Shown here in pieces: positions 1 to 8,414 of a DNA stretch of 64,000 nt. Each line of letters begins with the position of its first letter. Position 1 is the first letter of the stretch. The position numbers were made by a program, and so were the translations under genes. Under the pieces are notes generated by a model, which made no database searches, was not told the origin of the DNA, and saw nothing but the letters and a program-made list of their open reading frames with translations. Origin of the DNA: Bradyrhizobium sp. B124 (GTDB lineage Bacteria; Pseudomonadota; Alphaproteobacteria; Rhizobiales; Xanthobacteraceae); assembly GCF_038967635.1 (NCBI RefSeq), contig NZ_CP152413.1:2294001-2358000 (forward strand), in the 5' to 3' direction.

Positions 1-79
1 ACGGTGAAAACGATCGGCCAGAGCGGCCGCTCGACGTTGCTGACGAAACGCTAGAACGCCGCCGCAGGCGCAATATCGG

Positions 80-802
80 TTACGGCCGCGCTGAGCGGCC
101 CGCAGACAAACGCAGCATCGCGGTCAACAACGCTTCCACTGATGTGCCCTCGGGCGACCGATCCAGAATCGTCTTGAGGCGGCCGTCGAGCAGCAGCATG
201 GTAAAGCCATGCACCAGCGACCAGGCCGACGCGATCGCGGCCGCCTGGTCCAACGTAAGCTGCTCCTTGGAAATCTGCTCATGTCGGCTGGCGCCGACGC
301 CGCGGGTCAGCCCGGCGAACGACGCCTCGGACGCCTCGTGCAGCGACGGCCGCTCATGATCGAGCCGCTCGCTGCGGAACATCAGCCCATACATGCCGGG
401 ATGCGCCTGCGCATAGGCGACATAAGCCTTGGCGCTCGCCACTCCCTTTTCGGGCGGTGTCGCCGCTGAAGCGTCCGCCGCTGCCATCGCCTGGCCGAAT
501 TGCCGGAAGCCGATCGCCGCGAGCTCACTGAGCAATCCGGTGAGATCGCCGAAATGATGCGTGGGCGCGGCATGCGACACGCCGGCGTCGCGCGCCACCG
601 CGCGCAGTGTCAGTCCGGCCAGTCCATCACGCTCGAGCACGCGCTCGGCGGCCTTCAATAGCGCTTCATGCAGATCGCCATGATGATACGGCGTGTCATT
701 GGTCCGGCGCCGCGGTGCCGAGCGATCGGCCACCCGCGCAACCCGGCGCCTCGGAGCCCGCGTTGGACGAGTCGCCTTGTTTTCTTTGGATAATCTTGCC
801 AT
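80..802 (-). CDS. TetR/AcrR family transcriptional regulator
   Basis: A 240-residue predicted DNA-binding repressor. After a very basic N-terminal tail of about 35 residues comes a TetR helix-turn-helix (YHHGDL, then GLTLRAVARDAGVS and HHFGDLTGLL, roughly residues 39-90). The C-terminal half carries the AYVAYAQAHPGMYGLMF pattern typical of WHG-type TetR ligand domains. The reading frame is open further upstream, but the ATG at 802 is chosen because an upstream start would run through the operators and the divergent gene. It is divergent from the carotenoid oxygenase gene. Palindromes lie 20 bases from both starts, so it probably represses itself and the oxygenase. The ligand cannot be inferred. 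Confidence 0.88.
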   Translation of the reverse strand: MARLSKENKATRPTRAPRRRVARVADRSAPRRRTNDTPYHHGDLHEALLKAAERVLERDGLAGLTLRAVARDAGVSHAAPTHHFGDLTGLLSELAAIGFRQFGQAMAAADASAATPPEKGVASAKAYVAYAQAHPGMYGLMFRSERLDHERPSLHEASEASFAGLTRGVGASRHEQISKEQLTLDQAAAIASAWSLVHGFTMLLLDGRLKTILDRSPEGTSVEALLTAMLRLSAGRSARP

Positions 803-821
803 GCGGCCCTTATATGTCGCA

Positions 822-894
822 ATTTTTACACTGTAAAGATTTTGCTTGACGATCGATGGCGTCATCCCTACTGCTATCTTTACGATGTAAAGAT
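822..894. promoter_or_regulatory. Paired palindromic operators in the TetR/carotenoid oxygenase divergent promoter
   Basis: Two 19-bp palindromes of the form ATCTTTAC-N3-GTAAAGAT. The one at 822-840 is slightly imperfect (left arm ATTTTTAC). The one at 876-894 is perfect. Their centres are 54 bp apart, about five helical turns. A TTGACG -35-like hexamer (846-851) lies between them, so both flank the likely oxygenase promoter. The same arrangement recurs at 2469-2540. The divergent TetR protein is the natural candidate to bind. Confidence 0.75.
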
Positions 895-914
895 CATATA
901 CAGGGAGATGCGGA

Positions 915-2318
915 ATGCTTGACCAGGTCACGTCCAACACGGCGCGAACCAATTTGGCGCCGATTCCATTTGAAGCCGACGCGCCGTTTCTGAAGATCAC
1001 AGGCGAATTGCCGCGCGAGCTGAACGGCACGCTGTACCGCAACGGTCCCAATCCGCAGTTCGAGGCGCCGGGCGCGCACTGGTTCGTCGGCGACGGCATG
1101 CTGCACGCCTTCCATCTCGAGAACGGCCGTGCCAGCTATCGCAACCGCTGGGTCCGCACCGCGAAATGGCAGGCCGAGCATGACGCCGGCCGCGCGCTGT
1201 TCGGCGGCTTCGGCCGCAAGCTGCCGGACGCCCCCGCCGACATCACGACGGACGGCTGCGTCGCCAACACCAACATCATCTTCCACGGCGGCAAGCTGCT
1301 CGCGCTCGTCGAGAGCCATCTGCCGACCGAGATCGAGCCCGGCACGCTCAATCGCCTCGGCTATTGCGACTACAAGGGCGCGATCTCAGGCCCCTTCACC
1401 GCGCATCCCAAGATCGATCCGGTCACCGGCGAGATGGTGTTCTTCGGCTATAACGCCGCGGGTCCGCTGACGCCGGCGCTGTCGTACGGATCTGTAAGCT
1501 CATCCGGCGTGGTTACGCGCTTCGAGCGCTTCGAGGCGCCCTACGCCAGCATGGTGCACGACTTCATCGTCACCGAGAACCATGTGCTGTTTCCGATCCT
1601 GCCGATCACCGGCAGCATGCAGCGCGCGATGCGCGGACAGGCGCCCTACGCCTGGGAGCCCGAGAAAGGCGCCTATGTCGGCGTGATGAAGCGCAGCGGC
1701 GCCTCGAAGGACATCGTCTGGTTCCGCGCCGAGACCTGCTACGTCTTCCATGTCATGAACGCGTGGGAAGACGGCAACCGCATCATCGCCGACGTAATGC
1801 AGTTCGAGGAAGCGCCGCTGTTCAACCATCCCGACGGCTCGCAGACCGATCCGAAAAAGAACCGCGCGCGCTATTGCCGCTGGACGTTCGATCTCTCCGG
1901 CAATACCGATCGCTTCACGCAAACCTACCTCGACGATCTCACCGGCGAATTCCCCCGCGTCGACGATCGCCGCGCGGGATTTGCCAGCAATCACGGCTGG
2001 TACGCCTGCGCCAACCCCGATCTGCCGATGTTCGGTGCGCTGTCGGGCATCGTGCATGTCGACGGCCGCGGCAAGCGGCTCGGCCACTATCTCCTGCCCG
2101 CCGGCGACACCATCTCCGAGCCCGTGTTCGTCGAGCGTAGCGCTGACGCGGCCGAAGGCGACGGCTGGCTGCTCGCGGTGGTCTGGCGTGCCCGCGAAAA
2201 CCGCAGCGACCTCGCCGTCTTCAACGCTACCGACATCGAGGCTGGTCCGACCGCGCTGGTTCATCTCGGCCACCGCGTGCCGGATGGATTCCACGGCAAT
2301 TGGGTGGGGGCGGAGTAG
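915..2318 (+). CDS. Carotenoid oxygenase (RPE65/CCD family)
   Basis: A 467-residue member of the carotenoid cleavage dioxygenase family, which uses non-haem Fe(II) to split a double bond in carotenoids, apocarotenoids or stilbenes. The N-terminal family signature is clear (YRNGPNPQFE, then HWFVGDGMLHAF at about 55-66). The four iron-binding histidines are identifiable as H164 (TAHPK), H215 (MVHDF), H279 (YVFHVMN) and H460 (GFHGNW). No signal peptide is seen, so it should be cytoplasmic. It is transcribed away from the TetR gene through a doubly operated promoter. The substrate is not predictable from sequence; lignostilbene-type and apocarotenoid-type enzymes share these residues. Confidence 0.93.
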   Translation: MLDQVTSNTARTNLAPIPFEADAPFLKITGELPRELNGTLYRNGPNPQFEAPGAHWFVGDGMLHAFHLENGRASYRNRWVRTAKWQAEHDAGRALFGGFGRKLPDAPADITTDGCVANTNIIFHGGKLLALVESHLPTEIEPGTLNRLGYCDYKGAISGPFTAHPKIDPVTGEMVFFGYNAAGPLTPALSYGSVSSSGVVTRFERFEAPYASMVHDFIVTENHVLFPILPITGSMQRAMRGQAPYAWEPEKGAYVGVMKRSGASKDIVWFRAETCYVFHVMNAWEDGNRIIADVMQFEEAPLFNHPDGSQTDPKKNRARYCRWTFDLSGNTDRFTQTYLDDLTGEFPRVDDRRAGFASNHGWYACANPDLPMFGALSGIVHVDGRGKRLGHYLLPAGDTISEPVFVERSADAAEGDGWLLAVVWRARENRSDLAVFNATDIEAGPTALVHLGHRVPDGFHGNWVGAE

Positions 2319-2363
2319 CTGCACGTCACTCCAGGCGTGAGAATGCCCGGTCCTTCCACTCGT

Positions 2364-2388
2364 CATGCCCGGGCTTGTCCCGGGCATG
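2364..2388. repeat. Short perfect hairpin after the carotenoid oxygenase gene
   Basis: CATGCCCGGG and CCCGGGCATG separated by CTTGT, 45 bases after the oxygenase stop. There is no T-tract on either strand, so it is not a clear intrinsic terminator. The sequence matches the ends of the palindromic repeat at 40044-40131 and looks like a half-size copy of that repeat family. Confidence 0.6.
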
Positions 2389-2468
2389 CCGGCTGGCGGT
2401 ATAAGAAGCGACCCACGATCGCTTAAGTATCAATCTGAATTCACTCACTTTCTCGAGATCACATCGCG

Positions 2469-2540
2469 ATTTTGACACTGTAAAGATTTCGCTTGACGCT
2501 CGCTCTGCTCGCCTTTAGGGTATCTTTACGGTGTAAAGAT
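2469..2540. promoter_or_regulatory. Second pair of TetR-type palindromic operators
   Basis: ATTTTGAC-ACT-GTAAAGAT at 2469-2487 and the perfect ATCTTTAC-GGT-GTAAAGAT at 2522-2540, with centres 53 bp apart. A TTGACG hexamer lies between them at 2493-2498, followed 17 bp later by TAGGGT. This copies the layout at 822-894 and lies just upstream of the two-gene membrane-protein unit starting at 2559. The unit is therefore predicted to share the regulator of the carotenoid oxygenase. Confidence 0.75.
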
Positions 2541-2558
2541 TAGCCTTCGAGGCCCCCC

Positions 2559-3134
2559 ATGACGATCTTCTTGATCCTCGCCCCTTACGGCGCCTACGCC
2601 ACGCTCATGCTGGTGACCTCGGCCACGGTGAGCTTGCTCGCTGCCGCGCTGATCTGCCTTGGCGTCATCGCGTTCGACATCGCGCGCGGCCGCAGCATCA
2701 AGATCCTCGGCGTCGGTTCGGTGATCGTGTTCACCGCGGTCGGCAGCTACCTCACCTTCATCGATGCGACGCCAAGCACCATCGCGGTGAAGATCGCTGT
2801 TGATGCCGGCATCCTGCTGGTGTCGTTCGCCTCGATCCTGATCGGCCATCCCTTCACGCGACAATATGCGCTCGAACAAATCGACGCCGAGATCGCGAAG
2901 CAGCCGGGCTTCCTCACTGCCAACTACCTGATCACCGGAGCCTGGACCGCTGCGACGCTGTTGATGTTGATCGGCAACATCGCGGTGCTCTATGTGCCGG
3001 CCCTGCCGCTGTGGACCGGCCTCTTGATCGCCTTCGCTGCGCGTAACGCCGCGGTGTGCTTCACGCGCTGGTATCCGCAATATCGCGCGGCCAAGTACGG
3101 GACGCCGCCGGCCGGCGCGCTGCCGGCGCGCTGA
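2559..3134 (+). CDS. Membrane protein of unknown function, possible YciB-like paralogue
   Basis: A 191-residue protein with about five hydrophobic segments and few charged residues except a loop near 100-125 (HPFTRQYALEQIDAEIAKQPGF). I do not recognise a named family with certainty. The layout resembles the next gene: a short N-terminal helix pair, a GRSIKIL-type loop, a PSTIAVK...ILIG segment, then two more helices, so the two may be divergent paralogues. It begins 18 bases after a TetR-type operator and is followed by the second gene 44 bases later. The pair is predicted to be one derepressible operon with a membrane role linked to the carotenoid oxygenase. Confidence 0.7.
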   Translation: MTIFLILAPYGAYATLMLVTSATVSLLAAALICLGVIAFDIARGRSIKILGVGSVIVFTAVGSYLTFIDATPSTIAVKIAVDAGILLVSFASILIGHPFTRQYALEQIDAEIAKQPGFLTANYLITGAWTAATLLMLIGNIAVLYVPALPLWTGLLIAFAARNAAVCFTRWYPQYRAAKYGTPPAGALPAR

Positions 3135-3178
3135 ACATCACAACGATGATCCTGCCTGAGGAAACGGAAACCACGACA

Positions 3179-3733
3179 ATGAAGAGCGTATTCGCCAGGC
3201 TCGCGAGCGACTTCCTCTCCACCATCGTGTTCCTGGTGGTCTATCTCGCCACCGACAATGTCCTGATCGCCACCGCTGTTGCGATCGTGGGTGCGATTGC
3301 GCAAGTGGTCTATGCGCGCGTCAAGGGACAGGCGCTCGGCTACATGACCTGGGCGAGCCTTGGGCTGGTGATCGTGCTCGGCGGAGCGACGCTGCTCACC
3401 AACGATCCGCGCTTCGTGCTGGCGAAGCCCGCGATCGGCCACATCGCGATCGGCGCGATCATGCTCAAGCGCGGCTGGATGCTGCGCTATCTGCCGCCGA
3501 TCGTGACCGAGACCATTCCGGAATACGCTACCCTCGCCGGCTATGCCTGGGCCGGGCTGATGTTCATCCTCGCCGCCGGCACCATCGCGATCGCGGCGAC
3601 CGGCGACATCAAGCTGTGGGCGTTCTACGTGTCGGTGGTGCTGGTCGGCGCCAAGATCGCCGCGTTCGCGATCCAGTACGTCGCTTTCCGCTTCCTGGTC
3701 GGCAACCGGCTGCGCGCCGCCGCCCGCGCCTGA
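3179..3733 (+). CDS. YciB/IspZ-like inner membrane protein
   Basis: A 184-residue protein with about five predicted membrane helices. The segment NDPRFVLAKPAIGHIAIGA and the hydrophobic spacing resemble the YciB/IspZ (intracellular septation protein A) family, whose members sit in the inner membrane and affect envelope integrity. The match is partial and the usual C-terminal motif is not obvious. ATG at 3179 is preferred; upstream in-frame starts would overlap the preceding gene. It forms a probable operon with the gene at 2559, under the same operators as the carotenoid oxygenase. Assignment to the superfamily is moderately secure; the specific role is not. Confidence 0.65.
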   Translation: MKSVFARLASDFLSTIVFLVVYLATDNVLIATAVAIVGAIAQVVYARVKGQALGYMTWASLGLVIVLGGATLLTNDPRFVLAKPAIGHIAIGAIMLKRGWMLRYLPPIVTETIPEYATLAGYAWAGLMFILAAGTIAIAATGDIKLWAFYVSVVLVGAKIAAFAIQYVAFRFLVGNRLRAAARA

Positions 3734-3812
3734 TCGCCGCAGCCGCGAACTAGGCGCGCGCGCCAAGATAGGCTATACCCGCGCACGCTTTTTTACCGGA
3801 GGGGAGACATCA

Positions 3813-4109
3813 ATGGCGGTGGACGGAAACTGGAATCTCACGATGACGACGCCGATGGGCGAGCGCAAGGCGACCTTGTCGCTGGCGAGCTCCGGCGGCA
3901 CGCTCACCGGTACGCAGGGTGCCGAGGGCAACTCCACCGAAATCTTCGACGGCACCGTGAACGGCGACAGCGTCGCCTGGAAGGTCTCCATCACCAATCC
4001 GATGCCGCTGACGCTCGAATTCTCCGGCACGGTCGCAGGCGATGGCATCTCCGGCGAGATGGGCATCGGCCCGATGGGCAGCTTCCCCTTCACCGGCACG
4101 CGGGCGTAA
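3813..4109 (+). CDS. Small beta-rich protein of unknown function
   Basis: A 98-residue protein preceded by GGAGGGGAGACATCA, a strong ribosome-binding site. The sequence alternates Gly/Thr/Ser-rich strands (GNWNLTMTTPMGERKATLSL, TGTQGAEGN, FDGTVNGDSVAWKV, LEFSGTVAGDGISGEM), suggesting a small beta-sandwich or lipocalin-like sheet. There are no cysteines, signal peptide or membrane segments. I recognise no catalytic motif. It stands alone and converges on the DUF429 gene, with only 10 bases between the two stop codons. Confidence 0.7.
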   Translation: MAVDGNWNLTMTTPMGERKATLSLASSGGTLTGTQGAEGNSTEIFDGTVNGDSVAWKVSITNPMPLTLEFSGTVAGDGISGEMGIGPMGSFPFTGTRA

Positions 4110-4119
4110 CCGTCCCCGT

Positions 4120-4794
4120 CTAGAACCAGATCTGCATCGGCAGATCATACGCATCCAGCGGCTGCGGTCCCCCAGGAACGCAGCCGCTTGGTTGATGAGC
4201 AGCCAAAGCCACCGCGCAGGCATCCAGCACATCGTCACGCTTCGCGCCGGTGCCGATCCGCGCTTCGGTCAGCCAGCGATCGATCTCGCTGAAGCCGGCG
4301 CGCGTCAAGAGCTTGCGGCGAAGGGCGTTGCCCTCCTCCGACTTCTTGCGCGGCAATGGCGTGCCGCCGTTCAGCCGCAGGAAAACCAGTTCGGGATGCA
4401 CCTCGCAGATGTCGCGTGCGGGGGTCGCGCGCACGAACGCGTCGACCTCCATGATCTTGTTGCCGAGATGCCAGAGCTGGCGCGAGACGCGGGTCTGACC
4501 GCGGCGCAGCGCTTCACGGTTCGCCGCGTCAGGATCGCCAAACTCCTGCCACAGCCAGCGCCGGGCGCCGGTGAAGACGCGTGAGGTGTGCGGACGCAGC
4601 CGCGCGCGGGCAAGCAGGTCGCAATCGCGCTTGCCGTCATCGGTCATGCCGATCGGGATATCGATCCCGGCACGATCAAACGGACCCGTCAGCGCGTCAG
4701 CAATGTCGCCGTGAAAGGAAATCGTGCGCTGGTCGCCGTCGATGGTGACGGCGACCCAGCCTTTGGAGAATCCGTCGAGGCCGACCGCCCTCAA
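4120..4794 (-). CDS. DUF429 protein, predicted RNase H-like nuclease fold
   Basis: A 224-residue protein of the DUF429 family. It opens with the family's MRAVGLDGFSKGWVAV, an RNase H-like first strand carrying Asp7. It then shows GIDIPIGMTDDGKRDCD and, near the C-terminus, KRDDVLDACAVALAA, which together place the acidic residues expected of the fold. No biochemical activity is firmly established for the family. It lies 9 bases upstream of the fumarase gene's stop end on the same strand, but transcription runs away from that gene's end, so co-regulation is uncertain. The family call is secure. Confidence 0.85.
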   Translation of the reverse strand: MRAVGLDGFSKGWVAVTIDGDQRTISFHGDIADALTGPFDRAGIDIPIGMTDDGKRDCDLLARARLRPHTSRVFTGARRWLWQEFGDPDAANREALRRGQTRVSRQLWHLGNKIMEVDAFVRATPARDICEVHPELVFLRLNGGTPLPRKKSEEGNALRRKLLTRAGFSEIDRWLTEARIGTGAKRDDVLDACAVALAAHQPSGCVPGGPQPLDAYDLPMQIWF

Positions 4795-4803
4795 CCCGGC
4801 TCC

Positions 4804-6459
4804 TCAACCCAGATTCAATTCCTTGAAGAAGTCGTTGCCCTTGTCATCGATGATGATGAAGGCCGGGAAGTCGACCACTTCGATGCGCCAGATCGCTTCC
4901 ATGCCGAGCTCGGGATACTCGACCACCTCGACCTTCTTGATGCAGTGCTCGGCAAGGTTCGCCGCCGCGCCGCCGATCGAGCCGAGATAGAAGCCGCCGT
5001 GCTTCTTGCAGGCCTCGCGCACCGCGACCGCGCGGTTGCCCTTGGCGACCATCACCATCGAGCCGCCCGCGGCCTGGAACTGGTCGACGAAGGAATCCAT
5101 GCGGCCGGCGGTGGTCGGGCCGAACGCGCCGGAGGCGTAGCCGTCGGGCGTCTTGGCCGGGCCGGCATAGTAGACCGGATGGTTCTTGAAATAATCCGGC
5201 AGCGGTTCGCCCTTCTCCAGCCGCTCGCGCAGCTTGGCGTGGGCGGAGTCGCGCGCCACAATCATGGTGCCGGTCATCGAGACGCGGGTCTTGATCGGAT
5301 ATTGCGACAGCGTCGCGAGGATATCCTTCATCGGCTGGTTGAGGGCGATCTTGACGACATCGCCGCCGAGCGACTGCTCGACCGCGGGCAGATACTGCGC
5401 CGGGTTATGCTCGAGCTCCTCGAGATAGACGCCGTCTTTGGTGATCTTGCCGAGCACCTGGCGGTCCGCCGAGCACGAGACGCCGAGCCCGATCGGCAGC
5501 GAGGCGCCGTGGCGCGGCATGCGGATCACGCGCACGTCGTGGCAGAAATACTTGCCGCCGAACTGCGCGCCTACCCCCAGGCTTTGCGTCATCTTGAGGA
5601 TTTCCTGCTCCATCTCGAGATCGCGGAACGCGTTGCCGTCAGCCGAGCCGTGGGTCGGCAGCGCATCGAGATAGCGCGCGGAAGCAAGCTTCACGGTCTT
5701 CATGCAGAGCTCGGCCGAAGTGCCGCCGATCACGATCGCGAGGTGGTACGGCGGACAGGCCGCGGTGCCGAGCGTCAGCACCTTCTCCTTCAGGAAGGCG
5801 AGCAGCCGATCTTTGGTCAGGACCGAGGGCGTCGCCTGGAACAGAAAACTCTTGTTGGCCGAGCCGCCGCCCTTGGCCATGAACATGAACTTGTAGGCGT
5901 CGTCGCCCTCGGCATAGATCTCGCACTGCGCCGGCATGTTGTTGGCGGTGTTCTTCTCCTCGTACATCGACAGCGGCGCGACCTGCGAATAGCGCAGGTT
6001 GCGGCGCAGATAGGCGTCGCGCGCGCCTTCGGAGAGCGCGGCCTCGTCGTCGCCGTCGGTGATGACGTTGCAGCCCTTCTTGCCCATGATGATCGCGGTA
6101 CCGGTGTCCTGGCACATCGGCAGCACGCCGCCGGCGGCGATGTTGGCGTTCTTCAGGAAGTCGAAGGCGACGAACTTGTCGTTGTCGCTGGCTTCCTTGT
6201 CCTCGAGGATCGAGCGCAGCTGCTTCAGATGGCCCGGCCGCAGATAGTGGTTGATGTCGCCGAAGGCGGCCTCGGACAGCGCCCGCAGCGCCTCGCGCGA
6301 CACCACCAGCATGTCCTTGCCCAACACCTTCTCGACCCGGACGCCCTCGCTCGTCACCTTCTTGTAGGGCGTGCTGTCGGCACCCAGCGGGAACAGCGGG
6401 GTGTGCTTGTAGGGCGGAACGGGCTTCTGCTGGTCGGGGAAGGCTGAGGGGGCGTTCAT
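4804..6459 (-). CDS. fumA: Class I fumarate hydratase (iron-sulfur)
   Basis: Fumarase of the oxygen-sensitive [4Fe-4S] class I type, interconverting fumarate and L-malate in the citric acid cycle. Length is 551 residues from the preferred ATG at 6459 ([10 protein letters not shown]); an upstream in-frame start would add 32 unconserved residues. The three cluster cysteines are identifiable as C116 (MCQDTGT), C235 (AACPPYHL) and C329 (GVSCSADR). The N-terminal tartrate dehydratase alpha-type and C-terminal beta-type domains are both present; the second begins near residue 370. The gene is monocistronic, with an unrelated gene divergent upstream. Confidence 0.95.
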   Translation of the reverse strand: MNAPSAFPDQQKPVPPYKHTPLFPLGADSTPYKKVTSEGVRVEKVLGKDMLVVSREALRALSEAAFGDINHYLRPGHLKQLRSILEDKEASDNDKFVAFDFLKNANIAAGGVLPMCQDTGTAIIMGKKGCNVITDGDDEAALSEGARDAYLRRNLRYSQVAPLSMYEEKNTANNMPAQCEIYAEGDDAYKFMFMAKGGGSANKSFLFQATPSVLTKDRLLAFLKEKVLTLGTAACPPYHLAIVIGGTSAELCMKTVKLASARYLDALPTHGSADGNAFRDLEMEQEILKMTQSLGVGAQFGGKYFCHDVRVIRMPRHGASLPIGLGVSCSADRQVLGKITKDGVYLEELEHNPAQYLPAVEQSLGGDVVKIALNQPMKDILATLSQYPIKTRVSMTGTMIVARDSAHAKLRERLEKGEPLPDYFKNHPVYYAGPAKTPDGYASGAFGPTTAGRMDSFVDQFQAAGGSMVMVAKGNRAVAVREACKKHGGFYLGSIGGAAANLAEHCIKKVEVVEYPELGMEAIWRIEVVDFPAFIIIDDKGNDFFKELNLG

Positions 6460-6693
6460 GAGCTGCTCTTTGGCTTGCAGGTCGGGTTCGTAAGGCCGGT
6501 CCGGCCGCGGGGGGCTGCCGGCAATGTAGAGCCGTTCTAAGCCTTTTTCGGACAAAGGAAAGGGAAGCCGGCCGCCTTCCAGCCATGCGCAGGACCGGCA
6601 ATGCGCGTGCTATGTTTCATCCCTCCGTAATCTCTGGTTGCCACAACGCTTCAGCAATCCGCGAAACGGCCAGGAAGCCATCAGGAGACCATC

Positions 6694-7011
6694 ATGAAGA
6701 CAGCGCTTTTGATCTGGTTCGCGGCGCTGGCCTTGTTGATCGCGGTCCCGACCGGCGCCGATGCTGCCCGCCTCGGCAAGTCGTGCGGCGGCCTTGCCGG
6801 CATTCAATGCAGCCGTAGCGGCCAGTTCTGCCAGTTCAAGCCGGGACAGTGCGGCCGTGCCGACCAGACCGGCAGCTGCGCGTTCCGGCCGACGATCTGC
6901 AACAAGATCTTCAAGCCGGTGTGCGGCTGCGACGGCAAGACTTATGGCAATGATTGCGAACGCCGCGCCGCCGGCGCCTCCAAGGCGCAGGACGGCAAGT
7001 GTGCATCCTGA
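6694..7011 (+). CDS. Exported Kazal-type protease-inhibitor-like protein
   Basis: A 105-residue secreted protein. A signal peptide (about residues 1-24, ending GADA) is followed by two cysteine-rich parts. The first (residues 31-63) holds CGG...CSR...FCQF...QCGR. The second is a recognisable Kazal domain running from CNKIFKPVCGCDGKTYGN to the final Cys. Kazal domains inhibit serine proteases, and bacterial examples are usually exported. The start is supported by GGAGACCATC directly before ATG. The first half is atypical for Kazal proteins and could be a separate disulfide-rich module. The target is unknown. Confidence 0.82.
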   Translation: MKTALLIWFAALALLIAVPTGADAARLGKSCGGLAGIQCSRSGQFCQFKPGQCGRADQTGSCAFRPTICNKIFKPVCGCDGKTYGNDCERRAAGASKAQDGKCAS

Positions 7012-7086
7012 CGGACCGGCCGTATTGACGCGCTGCGCGGGAGCCTGCATGTAGCTTCGCGTATTTTCATACCGCGGGGGTATTTC

Positions 7087-7578
7087 GTGACAGCACCGTT
7101 GCGCCGACGCTTTCCCTTGAGCATCCGCTCCATCATGCCGGCCGCCCTGATCGCGCTGGCGACAGCCTTCACTGCCGCGCCGGCGCATGCCGATCCCTGC
7201 GAGGACATCGCCAAGCAGCTCGCCGGCCAGATCGACGGGCTGAAGGTCAATTTCAGCGCCGCCAACATCACATACCTCACACATCCGGCGGCGAAGGAAT
7301 TGTCGCTCGGCTGCCGCGGCAAGGACTATTCGATCGAGCTCTTTGCCAAGACCGATCGCAAGATGAAGCCCGAGTTCTTCAACCTGGTCGGCTCCGCCAC
7401 CGCGCTGGTCTTCACCGTGCCGAAGGACGACGCCGCCACCGGCACCTCGCGCTGCCTGAAGCGCATGGGCATCCTGCGCGGCAACACCATCACGATGCGC
7501 TATCGCCGCCTCAACCTCGAATGTACGCGCAACCGGACCGATGCCTCGATCACGGTGCGTCGCGGCAAGAACGAGTGA
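7087..7578 (+). CDS. Hypothetical exported protein
   Basis: A 163-residue protein with a cleavable signal peptide (MTAPLRRR then a hydrophobic core, cleavage near AHADP at about 36). The initiator at 7087 is GTG, preceded by GGGGGT; an ATG at 7135 would also keep the signal. The mature part has four cysteines (CEDI, GCRG, RCLK, ECTR), which could form two disulfides in the periplasm. I do not recognise a family or catalytic motif. It lies between the Kazal gene and the methyltransferase gene on the same strand. Confidence 0.65.
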   Translation: MTAPLRRRFPLSIRSIMPAALIALATAFTAAPAHADPCEDIAKQLAGQIDGLKVNFSAANITYLTHPAAKELSLGCRGKDYSIELFAKTDRKMKPEFFNLVGSATALVFTVPKDDAATGTSRCLKRMGILRGNTITMRYRRLNLECTRNRTDASITVRRGKNE

Positions 7579-7730
7579 CCGGCCGCATCGCGGCACGCCA
7601 ATGTTGCCTATATAATTGTCAATGCAGGGGCCGCACCGGAACGTTCCTCCCGCTCCGAAAGTTGATAATTGCGGTCGCATGTTTGCTGGAAAACGGTGCG
7701 ATAATCACGGCCGGAATCACGGAGCCGCCC

Positions 7731-8405
7731 ATGATCGCAAAGCTCCTCCTGCAGAATACTTTCTTCGTCGTCGCAATGGCCGCGCTGCTGTTTGCCTTCG
7801 CCGGCACGCTGCACTGGCCTGGCGCGTGGGCTTATCTGATCGCCTCGGCGCTGATCGGCCCGGCCTGCGGACTGTGGCTTGCCAAGGTCGATCCCGGCCT
7901 GCTGGCCGAGCGCATGCGGCTCACCGCGCGCGAAGGCCAGCCCGCCGAGGACAAGCGCTTCATGCTGGTGTTCCTCGTCATTGCCGTGCTGTGGTTCGTC
8001 GCGATGGGCCTCGACCGTCGGTTTGGCGGCGCCAATGCCGGCGTGGCGCTGATCGTGCTCGGCCTCGTGCTGTATCTGATCTCGACCGCGCTGATCCTGT
8101 GGGTGTTCCGCACCAATTCGTTCGCAGCCCCAGTCGTGAAGGTACAGACCGAGCGCGACCATCACGTGATCTCGACCGGACCCTACGCGCTGGTGCGCCA
8201 TCCGATGTATGCGAGCGTGATGCTGTTCTTCATCGGCGTGCCGCTGACGCTCGGCTCCTGGTGGGGCCTTGCCTTCGTGCCGGTGTTCTTCGCGATGTTC
8301 GCGTTCCGCACCGGGATCGAGGAACGCACGCTGGTGGCGGGATTGTCAGGCTATGCCGATTATGCGGCACGGGTGCGCTATCGCCTCGTGCCCGGACTGT
8401 GGTGA
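7731..8405 (+). CDS. Isoprenylcysteine carboxyl methyltransferase-like membrane protein
   Basis: A 224-residue integral membrane protein of the ICMT/PEMT-like superfamily, which transfers methyl groups from S-adenosylmethionine to lipid-type or prenylated acceptors. The conserved C-terminal signature is present: TGPYALVRHPMYAS (about 140-153), then EERTL...GYADYAARVRYRLVPGLW at the end. Five or so helices precede and interleave these motifs. ATG at 7731 fits the hydrophobic start; the upstream open frame overlaps the previous gene. Bacterial substrates of this group are mostly unknown. The next gene begins 9 bases after its stop, suggesting co-transcription. Confidence 0.85.
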   Translation: MIAKLLLQNTFFVVAMAALLFAFAGTLHWPGAWAYLIASALIGPACGLWLAKVDPGLLAERMRLTAREGQPAEDKRFMLVFLVIAVLWFVAMGLDRRFGGANAGVALIVLGLVLYLISTALILWVFRTNSFAAPVVKVQTERDHHVISTGPYALVRHPMYASVMLFFIGVPLTLGSWWGLAFVPVFFAMFAFRTGIEERTLVAGLSGYADYAARVRYRLVPGLW

Positions 8406-8414
8406 GGGACCATC

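Noticed and set aside
1..79. Coding sequence or regulatory element at the left edge
   Set aside because: Too short to judge; no start, stop context, terminator or motif is convincing.
2364..2388. Possible intrinsic terminator after the carotenoid oxygenase
   Set aside because: The hairpin is strong but lacks a T-tract on either strand, and it matches a repeat family, so it is listed as a repeat.
3056..3178. Longer N-terminus for the YciB-like protein
   Set aside because: It would overlap the previous gene and encodes no conserved or hydrophobic sequence.
4588..6447. A 619-codon open frame antisense to the fumarase gene
   Set aside because: Same reasoning: the fumarase has all cluster cysteines in the other strand, and this frame has low-complexity composition.
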